Origin: Alistipes sp. UBA936
Lineage (GTDB): Bacteria; Bacteroidota; Bacteroidia; Bacteroidales; Rikenellaceae
Direction: 5' to 3'
DNA: 29,409 nt
Assembly (NCBI GenBank): GCA_002293505.1
Contig: DBDI01000013.1
Location: forward strand, 233-29,641
Under the pieces are notes generated by a model. The model saw only the letters and a program-made list of their open reading frames with translations, was not told where the DNA came from and did no database searches. The position numbers and the translations under genes were made by a program. Of this stretch, positions 22,344-29,409 are shown in pieces; positions within the stretch are counted from its first letter, which is position 1; every line of letters begins with the position of its first letter.

Positions 22344-23909
22344 ATGAGTAACATTCAGGAAAAAGTCGGTCAGTTGATCGAAAGGCGCGAAAAAGCAGCC
22401 TTGGGAGGCGGGCAAAAGCGTATAGACGCGCAGCACGCCAAAGGTAAATTCACAGCAAGGGAGAGAATCCATATGCTGCTGGACGAAGGATCGTTCGAGG
22501 AGTTCGATATGTTTGTCGAACACCGGTGCACGAACTTCGGGATGGAAAAAGAACACTACTTCGGAGACGGCGTGGTGACGGGCTACGGAACGGTGGACGG
22601 ACGGTTGGTGTATGTCTTCGCGCAGGACTTCACCGTCTACGGCGGATCGCTGAGCAAGACGATGGCCGAAAAGATCTGCAAGGTGATGGATATGGCGATG
22701 CGTAACGGAGCCCCCATCATCGGAATCAACGACTCAGGCGGTGCTCGTATCCAGGAGGGTGTGGACGCACTGGCAGGGTATGCGGATATCTTCCAGAGGA
22801 ACGTTATGGCGAGCGGGGTGGTACCCCAAATCTCGGCAATCTTCGGCCCGAGTGCGGGTGGCGCGGTCTACTCGCCGGCGTTGACCGACTTCGTGATTAT
22901 GAAGAAGAACACCTCGTATATGTTTTTGACCGGCCCGAAGGTGGTGAAGACCGTAACGGGAGAAGACGTAACGCAGGAAGAACTGGGAGGCGCCTCGATG
23001 CACACAACCAAGAGCGGTGTGAGCCAGTTCGCGATCGACACCGAGGAAGAAGGATTCGAGCTGATCCGCAAGCTGCTGAGCTATCTGCCGCAAAACAATA
23101 TGGAGGACGCGCCGCTGGCCGTCTGCATCGACCCGATCGGAAGACTGGAGGATTCGCTCAACGAGATCATCCCCGACAGCCCCAACAAGCCGTACGATAT
23201 GTTCGAAGTGATCCGCGCGGTGGTGGACAACGGCGAGATCCTCGAAAGCCAGGACTCCTACGCCAAGAACATCATCACCTGCTTCGCGAGGTTCAACGGA
23301 CAAAGTGTGGGAATCATCGCCAACCAACCCAAATATATGGCGGGCGTGTTGGATATCAACGCATCGCGCAAGGCAGCGCGCTTCGTGAGGTTCTGCGACG
23401 CATTCAACATTCCGATCGTCACTTTCGTGGACGTTCCCGGGTTCCTGCCTGGCACGGGTCAGGAGTACGGCGGGGTGATCACCCACGGGGCGAAGTTGCT
23501 GTTCGCGTACTGCGAAGCCACCGTGCCCAAGGTTACAGTGACGCTGCGTAAGAGCTACGGCGGAGCGTACATCGTGATGGCCTCGAAGCACATCCGTGGT
23601 GACATCAACTACGCGTGGCCGAGCGCGGAGATCGCAGTTATGGGCGCGTCGGGAGCAGTGGAAGTTCTCTACGCAAAGGAGATCGCAGCACTGGCCGAAA
23701 AACCCGAAGAACGTGCAAAGTTCATCGCCGAAAAGGAAGCCGAGTACACAGAGAAGTTCTCCAGCCCGTACGAAGCAGCCAAGAGAGGTTATATAGACGA
23801 TGTGATCGAACCGCGAAACACCCGCTTCCGGATTATCCGTGCCTTGCAATCGCTGGCAACGAAGCGTCTGGTGAACCCGGCCAAGAAACATAACAACATT
23901 CCGCTCTAA
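22344..23909 (+). CDS. mmdA: Methylmalonyl-CoA decarboxylase alpha / acyl-CoA carboxylase beta subunit
   Basis: Carboxyltransferase subunit that moves CO2 from (S)-methylmalonyl-CoA to biotin, giving propionyl-CoA. The 521 residues are typical of the MmdA/PccB family. Both crotonase-like halves are visible: KGKFTARERIHMLLDEGSF, the first oxyanion site GINDSGGARIQEGVDAL, FGPSAGGAVYSPALTDF, and in the second half FVDVPGFLPGTGQEYGGVI and SYGGAYIVMASKHI. The context of a Na+ pump subunit and a biotin carrier favours the decarboxylase over an ATP-dependent carboxylase (no biotin carboxylase gene is present). The TAA overlaps the next ATG by one base. Confidence 0.95.
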   Translation: MSNIQEKVGQLIERREKAALGGGQKRIDAQHAKGKFTARERIHMLLDEGSFEEFDMFVEHRCTNFGMEKEHYFGDGVVTGYGTVDGRLVYVFAQDFTVYGGSLSKTMAEKICKVMDMAMRNGAPIIGINDSGGARIQEGVDALAGYADIFQRNVMASGVVPQISAIFGPSAGGAVYSPALTDFVIMKKNTSYMFLTGPKVVKTVTGEDVTQEELGGASMHTTKSGVSQFAIDTEEEGFELIRKLLSYLPQNNMEDAPLAVCIDPIGRLEDSLNEIIPDSPNKPYDMFEVIRAVVDNGEILESQDSYAKNIITCFARFNGQSVGIIANQPKYMAGVLDINASRKAARFVRFCDAFNIPIVTFVDVPGFLPGTGQEYGGVITHGAKLLFAYCEATVPKVTVTLRKSYGGAYIVMASKHIRGDINYAWPSAEIAVMGASGAVEVLYAKEIAALAEKPEERAKFIAEKEAEYTEKFSSPYEAAKRGYIDDVIEPRNTRFRIIRALQSLATKRLVNPAKKHNNIPL

Positions 23910-24364
23910 TGGGTATGAAGAAGCTAATGTTAACGTTGCCTGCCGTGTTGTGCACAGTTGCGCTCGCGGCACAGGACATCCCGCGGGACGAACTGTTCCG
24001 CCAACGAGACCCGAGCGGAGGTATGATGTCCATCATTGCTATGGCGGTCGTGTTCTCGGCCCTGGTGCTGATCTTCTTCGTGCTGAAAGGATTCGGACTG
24101 CTGATGATCCGCCGCGAAGAGGGCAAAAAAGCCAAAGCCGAAGCCGCCGTCGCAGCCGAAGCTCCGGCAGTAAACCCCAAGCGCAAACCCGCTCTCCAGA
24201 AAATGGAAGAAGAGATCGCCGCAGCCGCACTCGCCCTGAAGATGTTTCAGGAAGAGCAGCACATCAAGGAGTCGACCGTCATCACCATCAACCGGGCAAG
24301 CAGGGTCTACTCGCCCTGGAGTTCGAAAATTCACGGCATCGCGCCCACACCAACTAAAAACTAA
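23909..24364 (+). CDS. OadG-family gamma/delta subunit of the decarboxylase pump
   Basis: Small membrane anchor subunit of the biotin-dependent Na+ pump. The 151 residues have an N-terminal signal-like segment (LMLTLPAVLCTVALAAQ), a second hydrophobic helix at about 40-65 (MMSIIAMAVVFSALVLIFFV), then a Lys/Ala/Glu-rich tail. The C-terminal end (VITINRASRVYSPWSSKIHG) is conserved in Bacteroidetes members. OadG/MmdD proteins are poorly conserved, so the call rests on length, topology and position between mmdA and the biotin carrier. The ATG overlaps the mmdA stop (TAATG); an in-frame ATG two codons later is an alternative. Confidence 0.85.
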   Translation: MGMKKLMLTLPAVLCTVALAAQDIPRDELFRQRDPSGGMMSIIAMAVVFSALVLIFFVLKGFGLLMIRREEGKKAKAEAAVAAEAPAVNPKRKPALQKMEEEIAAAALALKMFQEEQHIKESTVITINRASRVYSPWSSKIHGIAPTPTKN

Positions 24365-24372
24365 TCGCAACT

Positions 24373-24825
24373 ATGGCAAAAGAATACAAATTCAAGATCA
24401 ACGGCCACGACTACGAGGTGGCCGTGGGCAGCGTCGAATCGGGGCTGGCAAAGGTGTCGGTGAACGGCACTCCGTATGAAATCGAGGTGCAGAGCAACAC
24501 CCTGCTCAAACCCAAACCCGCACCGACGGCTCACGTGGCTCCGGCAACCTACTCGGCAACCGCACCCGTGACTCCCGCCAAGATCGAGCAAAAAACCGCT
24601 CCGGCAGGAGGCGCATCTCCGTTGAAGAGTCCGCTCCCGGGCGTAATCCTGGAGGTGAAGGTTCGTGAGGGAGACGCCGTCAAGGCCGGTCAGCTGTTGA
24701 TGATCCTCGAAGCGATGAAGATGGAGAACAACATCGACGCGCACAAGGCAGGCGTGGTGAAACGAATCGAAAAACGTCAGGGCGACTCGGTGCTCGAAGG
24801 AGACGTTCTGCTAACTATCGAATAG
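24373..24825 (+). CDS. Biotin carboxyl carrier subunit of the decarboxylase
   Basis: Carries CO2 on biotin between the carboxyltransferase and the membrane beta subunit. The 150 residues have an N-terminal segment with YKFKINGHDYEV, an Ala/Pro-rich flexible linker (about 46-80) and a C-terminal biotinyl domain (84-150) with the biotin-attachment lysine K116 in ILEAMKMENN. Also known as the gamma or MmdC subunit depending on the organism. It lies 8 bases after the OadG-like gene and 13 bases before mmdB. Confidence 0.95.
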   Translation: MAKEYKFKINGHDYEVAVGSVESGLAKVSVNGTPYEIEVQSNTLLKPKPAPTAHVAPATYSATAPVTPAKIEQKTAPAGGASPLKSPLPGVILEVKVREGDAVKAGQLLMILEAMKMENNIDAHKAGVVKRIEKRQGDSVLEGDVLLTIE

Positions 24826-24838
24826 GAGGGCCGGGCGT

Positions 24839-26008
24839 ATGTTGACCTTCTTACAAAGCAGTTTCGGCACCTTTATAGCCGAAAATCTGGGCGTGTTCTG
24901 GAACTTCTCAGGATTCGCCAACGCCACACCCGGTCACCTGATTATGATCGTGTTCGGGCTGGTGTTCATCTACCTGGGGATCGCCAAAAAGTGGGAGCCG
25001 ATGCTGTTGGTGCCCATCGGGTTCGGTATCCTCGTTGGTAACATTCCGTTCGTTCCGGGTTACCAGATCGGGGTCTACGAGGACGGATCGGTGTTGAACT
25101 ACCTCTACTTCGGGGTGATCAAGGGAGTGTACCCACCGTTGATCTTCCTGGGAATCGGGGCAATGACCGACTTCTCGGCGTTGCTGTCCAACCCTAAATT
25201 GATCACCGTCGGCGCAGCTGCCCAGTTGGGTATCTTCGGCGCTTACATCCTCGCTTTGGCGTTCGGGTTTACCGCTGCCGAGGCCGGTGCGATCGGTATC
25301 ATCGGCGGTGCGGACGGCCCGACGGCTATCTTCCTTTCGTCGAAACTGGCTCCCCACCTGATGGGTGCCGTGGCGATCGCCGCGTACTCTTATATGGCGC
25401 TGGTTCCGCTGATCCAACCGCCGATTATGAAGCTGTTGACGAGCAAAAAAGAACGTATGATCCGGATGCCGGCCCCCAGGCAGGTCTCCTCGACTGAGAA
25501 GATCCTCTTCCCGATCATAGGCTTTTTGATGACCTGTTTCCTCGTGCCGTCGGGTCTTCCGCTGCTGGGGATGCTGTTCTTCGGTAACCTGCTCAAAGAG
25601 AGCGGCGTGACCAAACGTCTGGCTACGACCGCCGGTGGGCCGCTCATCGACATCGTCACAATCCTTATCGGTCTGACGGTAGGTGCCTCGACCCAGGCGA
25701 CCACGTTCCTGACCTGGCAGTCGATCCAGATCTTCGGATTGGGCGCGTTGTCGTTCGTCGTTGCTACTTTCGGCGGGGTGTTGTACGTGAAATTCCTCAA
25801 CCTGTTCCTCAAAGAGGGCAGCAAGATCAATCCGCTGATCGGGAACGCAGGGGTATCGGCAGTGCCGGATGCCGCTCGCGTGTCGCAGGAAGTGGGGCTG
25901 CACTTCGACAAGACCAACCACCTGCTGATGCACGCGATGGGCCCGAACGTGGCCGGTGTGATCGGCTCGGCGGTTGCGGCGGGGATATTGCTTGGGTTCC
26001 TGGCGTAA
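24839..26008 (+). CDS. mmdB: Sodium-translocating decarboxylase beta subunit
   Basis: Integral membrane subunit that decarboxylates carboxybiotin and exports two Na+ ions. The 389 residues hold nine or more hydrophobic segments with the family's conserved stretches: GFGILVGNIPF, YPPLIFLGIGAMTDFSALLS with the essential Asp in TDF, IGIIGGADGPTAIFLSSKLA (the N-loop with the second essential Asp) and LMHAMGPNVAGVIGSAVAAG near the end. Closes the operon; the terminator is 20 bases downstream. Confidence 0.96.
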   Translation: MLTFLQSSFGTFIAENLGVFWNFSGFANATPGHLIMIVFGLVFIYLGIAKKWEPMLLVPIGFGILVGNIPFVPGYQIGVYEDGSVLNYLYFGVIKGVYPPLIFLGIGAMTDFSALLSNPKLITVGAAAQLGIFGAYILALAFGFTAAEAGAIGIIGGADGPTAIFLSSKLAPHLMGAVAIAAYSYMALVPLIQPPIMKLLTSKKERMIRMPAPRQVSSTEKILFPIIGFLMTCFLVPSGLPLLGMLFFGNLLKESGVTKRLATTAGGPLIDIVTILIGLTVGASTQATTFLTWQSIQIFGLGALSFVVATFGGVLYVKFLNLFLKEGSKINPLIGNAGVSAVPDAARVSQEVGLHFDKTNHLLMHAMGPNVAGVIGSAVAAGILLGFLA

Positions 26009-26027
26009 ACTGGGAGGCGATTTTGGA

Positions 26028-26060
26028 GAATGCTCCGAGCCTAAAGGGCTCGGAGCATTC
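26028..26060. terminator. Convergent terminator hairpin shared by mmdB and the carbamoyltransferase
   Basis: A perfect 14-base stem, GAATGCTCCGAGCC (26028-26041) with GGCTCGGAGCATTC (26047-26060), closes a 5-base loop. Downstream T-runs are weak on both strands. On the minus strand one arm encodes the last residues (MLRAL) and the loop side holds the TAG stop of the carbamoyltransferase gene. Confidence 0.75.
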
Positions 26061-27012
26061 TTTGTAATACCACCTGGGCGGAGATTTCGCGGTTGGCGGC
26101 CTGGGGGATGACTATGGAAGTGGGCGATTCGATCACGCCGTCGGTCACGATCATATTGCGCCGCACGGGAAGACAGTGCATAAAAAAGGCGTTGTCCGTA
26201 AGAGCCATCTTCGCCTCGTCGACCATCCAGTCGCGGTCAGAACTCAAAATCTTTCCATAGTTGGGGTCGGCCCAGGCGGACCAGTTCTTGGCGTAGATGA
26301 ATTCGGCGCCCTCGAACGCCCGCCGCTGGTCGTACTCGACCCGAGCGTCGCCCACAAACTCGGGCGCAAGCTCGTAACCGCGCGGGTGGGTGATCACAAA
26401 ATCGACCCCGCCCTCGGGAAGAGCCGCCGCCGCACGCATCCACTCGGCGAACGAGTTGGGAACCGCCTGAGGCAGCGCGCGCGGGTGAGGGGCCCAGGTG
26501 AGAACAACTTTCGGGCGCGCGCTACGCCGGAATTCCTCGATCGTAATCAGGTCGGCGAAACTTTGCAGCGGATGGCGGGTGGCGCTTTCGAGGCTCACCA
26601 CCGGTCGGCCGGAGTGTTGGATAAACTGATTCAAAACAACCTCGCCATAGTCGGCGGTCTTGTCGGTCAGGCTGGCGAACGAGCGCACGCCGATGATGTC
26701 GCAATACGACCCGATGACGGGCACGGCCTCCAGAAGGTGCTCGGGCCGGTCGCCGTCCATAATCACACCGCGCTCGGTTTCGAGTTTCCACGCCCCCTGA
26801 GCAACGTCCAACACCATCACGTTCATACCCAGGTTCTGGGCCGCCTTTTGGGTCGACAGTCGAGTGCGAAGGGAACTGTTGAAGAACAGCATAACCATCG
26901 TACGGTTCCGTCCCAGCGTATCCCACGCGTAACGGTTGCGCTTAACCTCGGCCGCTTCGGCCAACGCCGCGCGAAGGTCGCCTATGTCACCGACGTTCGT
27001 AAAATTTTCCAT
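26041..27012 (-). CDS. argF': N-succinylornithine carbamoyltransferase (ArgF')
   Basis: Transfers carbamoyl to a blocked ornithine in the arginine pathway of Bacteroidetes. The 323 residues closely follow the Bacteroides enzyme: carbamoyl-phosphate site SSLRTR (46-51), QFIQHSGRPVVSLE, ATRHPLQSFADL, VLTWAPHPRALPQAVP, and FFMHCLPVRRNMIVTDGVIE. Residue 90 in MDGDRPEHL is Pro; structural studies of the family link Pro at this position to succinylornithine and Glu at the equivalent position to acetylornithine, so the succinyl enzyme is favoured. The start overlaps the PAP2 gene by 31 bases. The last codons sit in the terminator stem. Confidence 0.93.
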   Translation of the reverse strand: MENFTNVGDIGDLRAALAEAAEVKRNRYAWDTLGRNRTMVMLFFNSSLRTRLSTQKAAQNLGMNVMVLDVAQGAWKLETERGVIMDGDRPEHLLEAVPVIGSYCDIIGVRSFASLTDKTADYGEVVLNQFIQHSGRPVVSLESATRHPLQSFADLITIEEFRRSARPKVVLTWAPHPRALPQAVPNSFAEWMRAAAALPEGGVDFVITHPRGYELAPEFVGDARVEYDQRRAFEGAEFIYAKNWSAWADPNYGKILSSDRDWMVDEAKMALTDNAFFMHCLPVRRNMIVTDGVIESPTSIVIPQAANREISAQVVLQRMLRAL

Positions 27013-27599
27013 CTCTTATTGATTATTTTCCACAACCACACCATCAACAGCCCGATGAGCGTTCCGGCTGTGAGGCCGAACAGGATGTCCATCGGGAAGT
27101 GAACGCCGAGGTACATTCTTGAAAAGCAGGTCATCAAGACGTAGAACCCAACCAGCAGCGAAAACCACCAACGGCGGTAGATGCCCGCGGCAGTGAACGA
27201 GATCGCCATTGCCGTAGCCGCGTGGCCCGAAACAGTGCCGAACCGTCCGCCCGTGTAACCTTTCACTATGTGCACCCACTGGTTATATGGCACCCCGTCC
27301 CACAACACTCCCTCGGTGCGGCTGGGACGGAACTTGGGAGTGTGGCTCTTGAAGAAGTTTGCGGTCTGGTCGGCCAGAGCGAGCCCAAGGAGCATCAGTC
27401 CCAGAGCAACCAACATCCCACGCCAACCGAACCGCCGCCACAACAACCACAAGATAGCAACGTAGAGCCAACCCCAGCACAAGGGGTTCGAAACGAGGTA
27501 CCAGAAAGTATCCCACCCGGGACCCCAGGAACCGTTGACAGCCAAAAGTGCGGCGCGGTCCAGATCCCAGAACGCGCCCGCGGGAATGTGAGGACTCAT
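26982..27599 (-). CDS. PAP2-family membrane phosphatase
   Basis: Predicted inner-membrane lipid phosphatase (undecaprenyl-pyrophosphate, lipid A or phosphatidic acid type). The 205 residues have about five membrane helices and all three PAP2 motifs: K84..RP (KSHTPKFRP, 84-92), SGH (VSGHAAT, His126) and SR.....H...D (SRMYLGVHFPMD, His167, Asp171). The ATG at 27599 overlaps the metallopeptidase stop by four bases; longer readings lie inside that gene. Its final 31 bases overlap the carbamoyltransferase start. Substrate cannot be assigned. Confidence 0.93.
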   Translation of the reverse strand: MSPHIPAGAFWDLDRAALLAVNGSWGPGWDTFWYLVSNPLCWGWLYVAILWLLWRRFGWRGMLVALGLMLLGLALADQTANFFKSHTPKFRPSRTEGVLWDGVPYNQWVHIVKGYTGGRFGTVSGHAATAMAISFTAAGIYRRWWFSLLVGFYVLMTCFSRMYLGVHFPMDILFGLTAGTLIGLLMVWLWKIINKRWKILRTSVT

Positions 27600-28300
27600 C
27601 GGCGACGCAACCCCAAATAGTAGATCAACGTAACCACAGCACTGAGTGCCGCGACAAGATAAGTGCGGGCAGCCCAGTTCAAAGCGGTCTGTGCTTGTGA
27701 GACCTCTTCGCCGCGGAGGGTGCCGCTCGACGTGAGCCACTCCATCGCGCGGTGCGAAGCGTTATACTCAACCGGCAGGGTAACCAGAGCGAACAGAGCC
27801 GACAGGGCGATCATACCGATACCGATCCAATAGACGATCTCGAACTGCGGCCCGAGCGAGTTGATCAACACCAGACCACCGATAATCACCCAAATAGCCC
27901 AACGCGAAGTAAGCTGGATGGCGGGAACGAGTGCCGACCGAAGGCCCAGAGGAGCGTAATGTGTTGCGTGCTGAACGGCGTGGCCACACTCGTGGGCCGC
28001 AACAGCCGCCGCGGAGACGCTGTTGGAGTTATAAACCGGCTCGGAGAGGTTGACGGTTTTGTTACGAGGGTCGAAGTGGTCGGTCAGGCTACCGGGAGTC
28101 GAAACAACGCGAACGTCCGTAATGCCGTTTGCCGCGAGCATCTTTTCAGCCACCTCGCGACCGGTCAGCCCGCCGGCGAAGCGCACCTGGGAGTATTTGT
28201 TGAACACGCTCTGGAGGCGTGCCTGGACGATCATCCCGACTATGCCGATGACGATCAACAGGATCCAATCGAAGGTTTGCGAATTGAACAGATTTTCCAT
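27596..28300 (-). CDS. Membrane zinc metallopeptidase (YugP-like)
   Basis: A 234-residue member of the YugP-type neutral zinc metallopeptidases. The N-terminal membrane helix (WILLIVIGIVGMIVQ) is followed by DHFDPRNKTVNLSEPVYN, the zinc motif HECGH (His103, Glu104, His107) in AAHECGHAVQHA, and three membrane helices. The later EYNASHRAMEWL contains the likely third ligand region. The 7-base gap from the SDR stop and the 4-base overlap with the PAP2 gene place it in the middle of an operon. Physiological substrate unknown. Confidence 0.93.
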   Translation of the reverse strand: MENLFNSQTFDWILLIVIGIVGMIVQARLQSVFNKYSQVRFAGGLTGREVAEKMLAANGITDVRVVSTPGSLTDHFDPRNKTVNLSEPVYNSNSVSAAAVAAHECGHAVQHATHYAPLGLRSALVPAIQLTSRWAIWVIIGGLVLINSLGPQFEIVYWIGIGMIALSALFALVTLPVEYNASHRAMEWLTSSGTLRGEEVSQAQTALNWAARTYLVAALSAVVTLIYYLGLRRR

Positions 28301-28307
28301 ACGAAAG

Positions 28308-29093
28308 CTATTTTCTGTGAGTCAAATATGCGTTTGCCTGCTGGCGGGGGGTGATGGCGATCTCGTCGATGTTGACGTGCGGCGGGCGGGAGACGGCCCA
28401 CACAACAGCCTCGGCTATATCCTCGGCGGTGAGAGGCTCTACCCCATCGTACACAGCCGCAGCGCGCGCCGTGTCGCCGTGGAACCGCACCTGCGAGAAC
28501 TCCGTCGCGACCATCCCGGGTCGGATCTCGGTCACACGGATGCCGTAGCGCACAAAGTCGATGCGCATACCCTGCGAGAGGGCGTTCAGAGCGTGCTTCG
28601 AGGCGCAGTAAACAGCCCCGTTCTCGTAAACCTGTCTACCGGCAATGGAGCCAATGTTAACAATATGGCCGGGGGCCGGGTCGCCTTCCGTGGAGCGCTC
28701 GATCATCAGTCCCGCAACGATGCGCGTGACGTACAACACTCCCTTGACGTTGGTGTTGATCATCGCCTCCCAGTCGTGCAGGCTTCCTTCGTGGATGTGT
28801 TCGAGTCCGGCAGCCAGACCGGCGTTATTGACCAGCACGTCGACAGCGCGCCACGTCCCCGGGAGCGTTCCCAGCATTGCGGCGACCTGATGCGGGTCGG
28901 TTACGTCGAACGCAAGGGTGAGTACCTCGATCCCCTCGTGCGCCTGTTGCAACTCCTCCTTGAGGATCTTGAGGCGTTCGGCCCGACGACCGGTGATGAT
29001 CAGGTTGTACCCTGCGGCCGCCAGCTCCTTTGCCGTCGCGGCACCTATGCCCGAAGTGGCCCCCGTGACGAGGGCGATCCGATTACGTTTCAT
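28308..29093 (-). CDS. Short-chain dehydrogenase/reductase (YdfG-like)
   Basis: A 261-residue classical SDR. TGATSGIG (10-17) is the cofactor loop; the basic TGRRAERL suggests NADP preference; NNAG (89-92); catalytic Ser149 in NIGSIAG, Tyr162 and Lys166 in YCASKHAL. The C-terminal part (RPGMVATEFSQVRFHGD) resembles YdfG, the NADP-dependent 3-hydroxy acid dehydrogenase, but substrate specificity is uncertain. The ATG at 29093 is set by the divergent permease gene and by the -7-like box 5 bases upstream. First gene of a four-gene minus-strand operon. Confidence 0.92.
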   Translation of the reverse strand: MKRNRIALVTGATSGIGAATAKELAAAGYNLIITGRRAERLKILKEELQQAHEGIEVLTLAFDVTDPHQVAAMLGTLPGTWRAVDVLVNNAGLAAGLEHIHEGSLHDWEAMINTNVKGVLYVTRIVAGLMIERSTEGDPAPGHIVNIGSIAGRQVYENGAVYCASKHALNALSQGMRIDFVRYGIRVTEIRPGMVATEFSQVRFHGDTARAAAVYDGVEPLTAEDIAEAVVWAVSRPPHVNIDEIAITPRQQANAYLTHRK

Positions 29094-29098
29094 TGGGG

Positions 29099-29106
29099 CG
29101 AAGATA
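29099..29106 (-). promoter_or_regulatory. -7-like box of the SDR operon
   Basis: TATCTTCG on the minus strand matches TAnnTTTG with one change (C for T) and ends 5 bases before the SDR ATG. Confidence 0.45.
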
Positions 29107-29119
29107 CGAATTTTTCGAT

Positions 29120-29127
29120 TAACTTTG
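29120..29127 (+). promoter_or_regulatory. -7 box of the ABC permease gene
   Basis: TAACTTTG on the plus strand is an exact match, 9 bases before the ATG at 29137 and 13 bases from the divergent SDR box. Confidence 0.65.
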
Positions 29128-29136
29128 TGGCTGGTT

Positions 29137-29409
29137 ATGGCTAAAAAAACGCGCACGGAGTTTTTCGTCGCCCGCCGACTCGGGCGTGGCGAGGGTAGTC
29201 GTGTGGGTGTGCGTATAGCCGTGGCGAGCGTGGCGGTGAGTGTGGCGGTGATGGTTGTGACGCTGGCTGTGATCGGCGGTTTCCGGAGCGAGATCACAGG
29301 CCGGCTGGGTTCCGCGGCAGGTCACGCACGGATCCACGCACCGGTCTATGGCTCGGTCGAGGGGGCGCCTGTTGTGTTGGACACGGAGCTTGAGGCGGCG
29401 GTTCTGGCT
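29137..29409 (+). CDS. ABC transporter permease (LolC/FtsX-like), N-terminal part
   Basis: The frame opened by the ATG at 29137 stays open to the right edge (91 codons). MAKKTRTEFFVARRL is followed by a membrane helix (VGVRIAVASVAVSVAVMVV) and GGFRSEITGRLGSAAGHARI, the typical start of LolC/LolE and MacB-type permeases in Bacteroidetes, where the cytoplasmic amphipathic stretch and first helix precede a large periplasmic domain. It may take part in lipoprotein release, but the diagnostic regions are outside the window. Confidence 0.8.
   Translation, partial: MAKKTRTEFFVARRLGRGEGSRVGVRIAVASVAVSVAVMVVTLAVIGGFRSEITGRLGSAAGHARIHAPVYGSVEGAPVVLDTELEAAVLA

Noticed and set aside
22734..23972. A 412-codon minus-strand frame antisense to mmdA
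   Set aside because: Shadow of a strongly conserved gene with biased codons; His/Arg/Asp-rich sequence with no recognisable domain.
24908..25933. A 341-codon minus-strand frame antisense to mmdB
   Set aside because: Highly polar Gln/Arg/Asp-rich translation complementary to membrane-helix codons; typical shadow.
26176..27102. A 308-codon plus-strand frame antisense to the carbamoyltransferase
   Set aside because: Shadow frame; the minus-strand product is clearly ArgF'.

Overview
The window reads as a chromosomal segment of a moderately high-G+C member of the Bacteroidales (an Alistipes/Rikenellaceae-like genome would fit, but the sequence does not fix the genus). The evidence is repeated TAnnTTTG -7 boxes in front of genes with no obvious Shine-Dalgarno sequence, an ArgF'-type carbamoyltransferase with the proline typical of the succinylornithine enzyme, a DUF4919-like protein, a clostripain-family lipoprotein, and a methylmalonyl-CoA epimerase / sodium-pump decarboxylase operon of the succinate-propionate pathway. 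Most genes are core housekeeping genes packed in short operons with 4-base stop/start overlaps.

Layout, left to right. (1) 1-2631, minus strand: the first 23 codons of a von Willebrand factor A protein run off the left edge, then mdh with its terminator, gcvH, and a family-9 glycosyltransferase (heptosyltransferase-like). (2) 2669-8205, plus strand: one compact run with a secreted glucosaminidase, a conserved unknown, folB, a membrane-anchored coiled-coil protein, a DUF4919-like protein, a C11 lipoprotein protease and an MscS channel. (3) 8206-8596: a gene-free stretch with its own promoter and two rod-shaped RNA folds, the first a 6S-like candidate. (4) 8595-12785: valS on the minus strand, then a frameshifted lipoprotein and a CPBP-family membrane protein that has lost its catalytic residues. 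(5) 12827-15250: lon. (6) 15251-17003, minus strand: an A+T-rich two-gene insert of an ABC/OLD-like ATPase and a small protein with a PD-(D/E)XK-like signature, squeezed between lon and ddl; this is the best candidate for an undescribed (probably defence) system here. (7) 17023-21814, minus strand: rubrerythrin-recO, then an alpha/beta hydrolase, a membrane-embedded Mur ligase and a Ddl with a low-complexity insert. (8) 21894-26008, plus strand: methylmalonyl-CoA epimerase and the four subunits of a biotin-dependent Na+-translocating decarboxylase. (9) 26041-29093, minus strand: SDR oxidoreductase, zinc metallopeptidase, PAP2 phosphatase and the ArgF'-type carbamoyltransferase. (10) 29137-29409, plus strand: the start of an ABC permease cut by the right edge.

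Two regulatory themes stand out. First, the distance from the -7 box to the start codon is split: eight genes have only 4-9 bases, implying leaderless or nearly leaderless mRNAs (several with GTG starts), while three (gcvH, rubrerythrin, epimerase) have 25-37 bases. Second, divergent genes share extremely compact promoters, most strikingly the 8-1-8 palindrome of two back-to-back -7 boxes between rubrerythrin and the epimerase operon.
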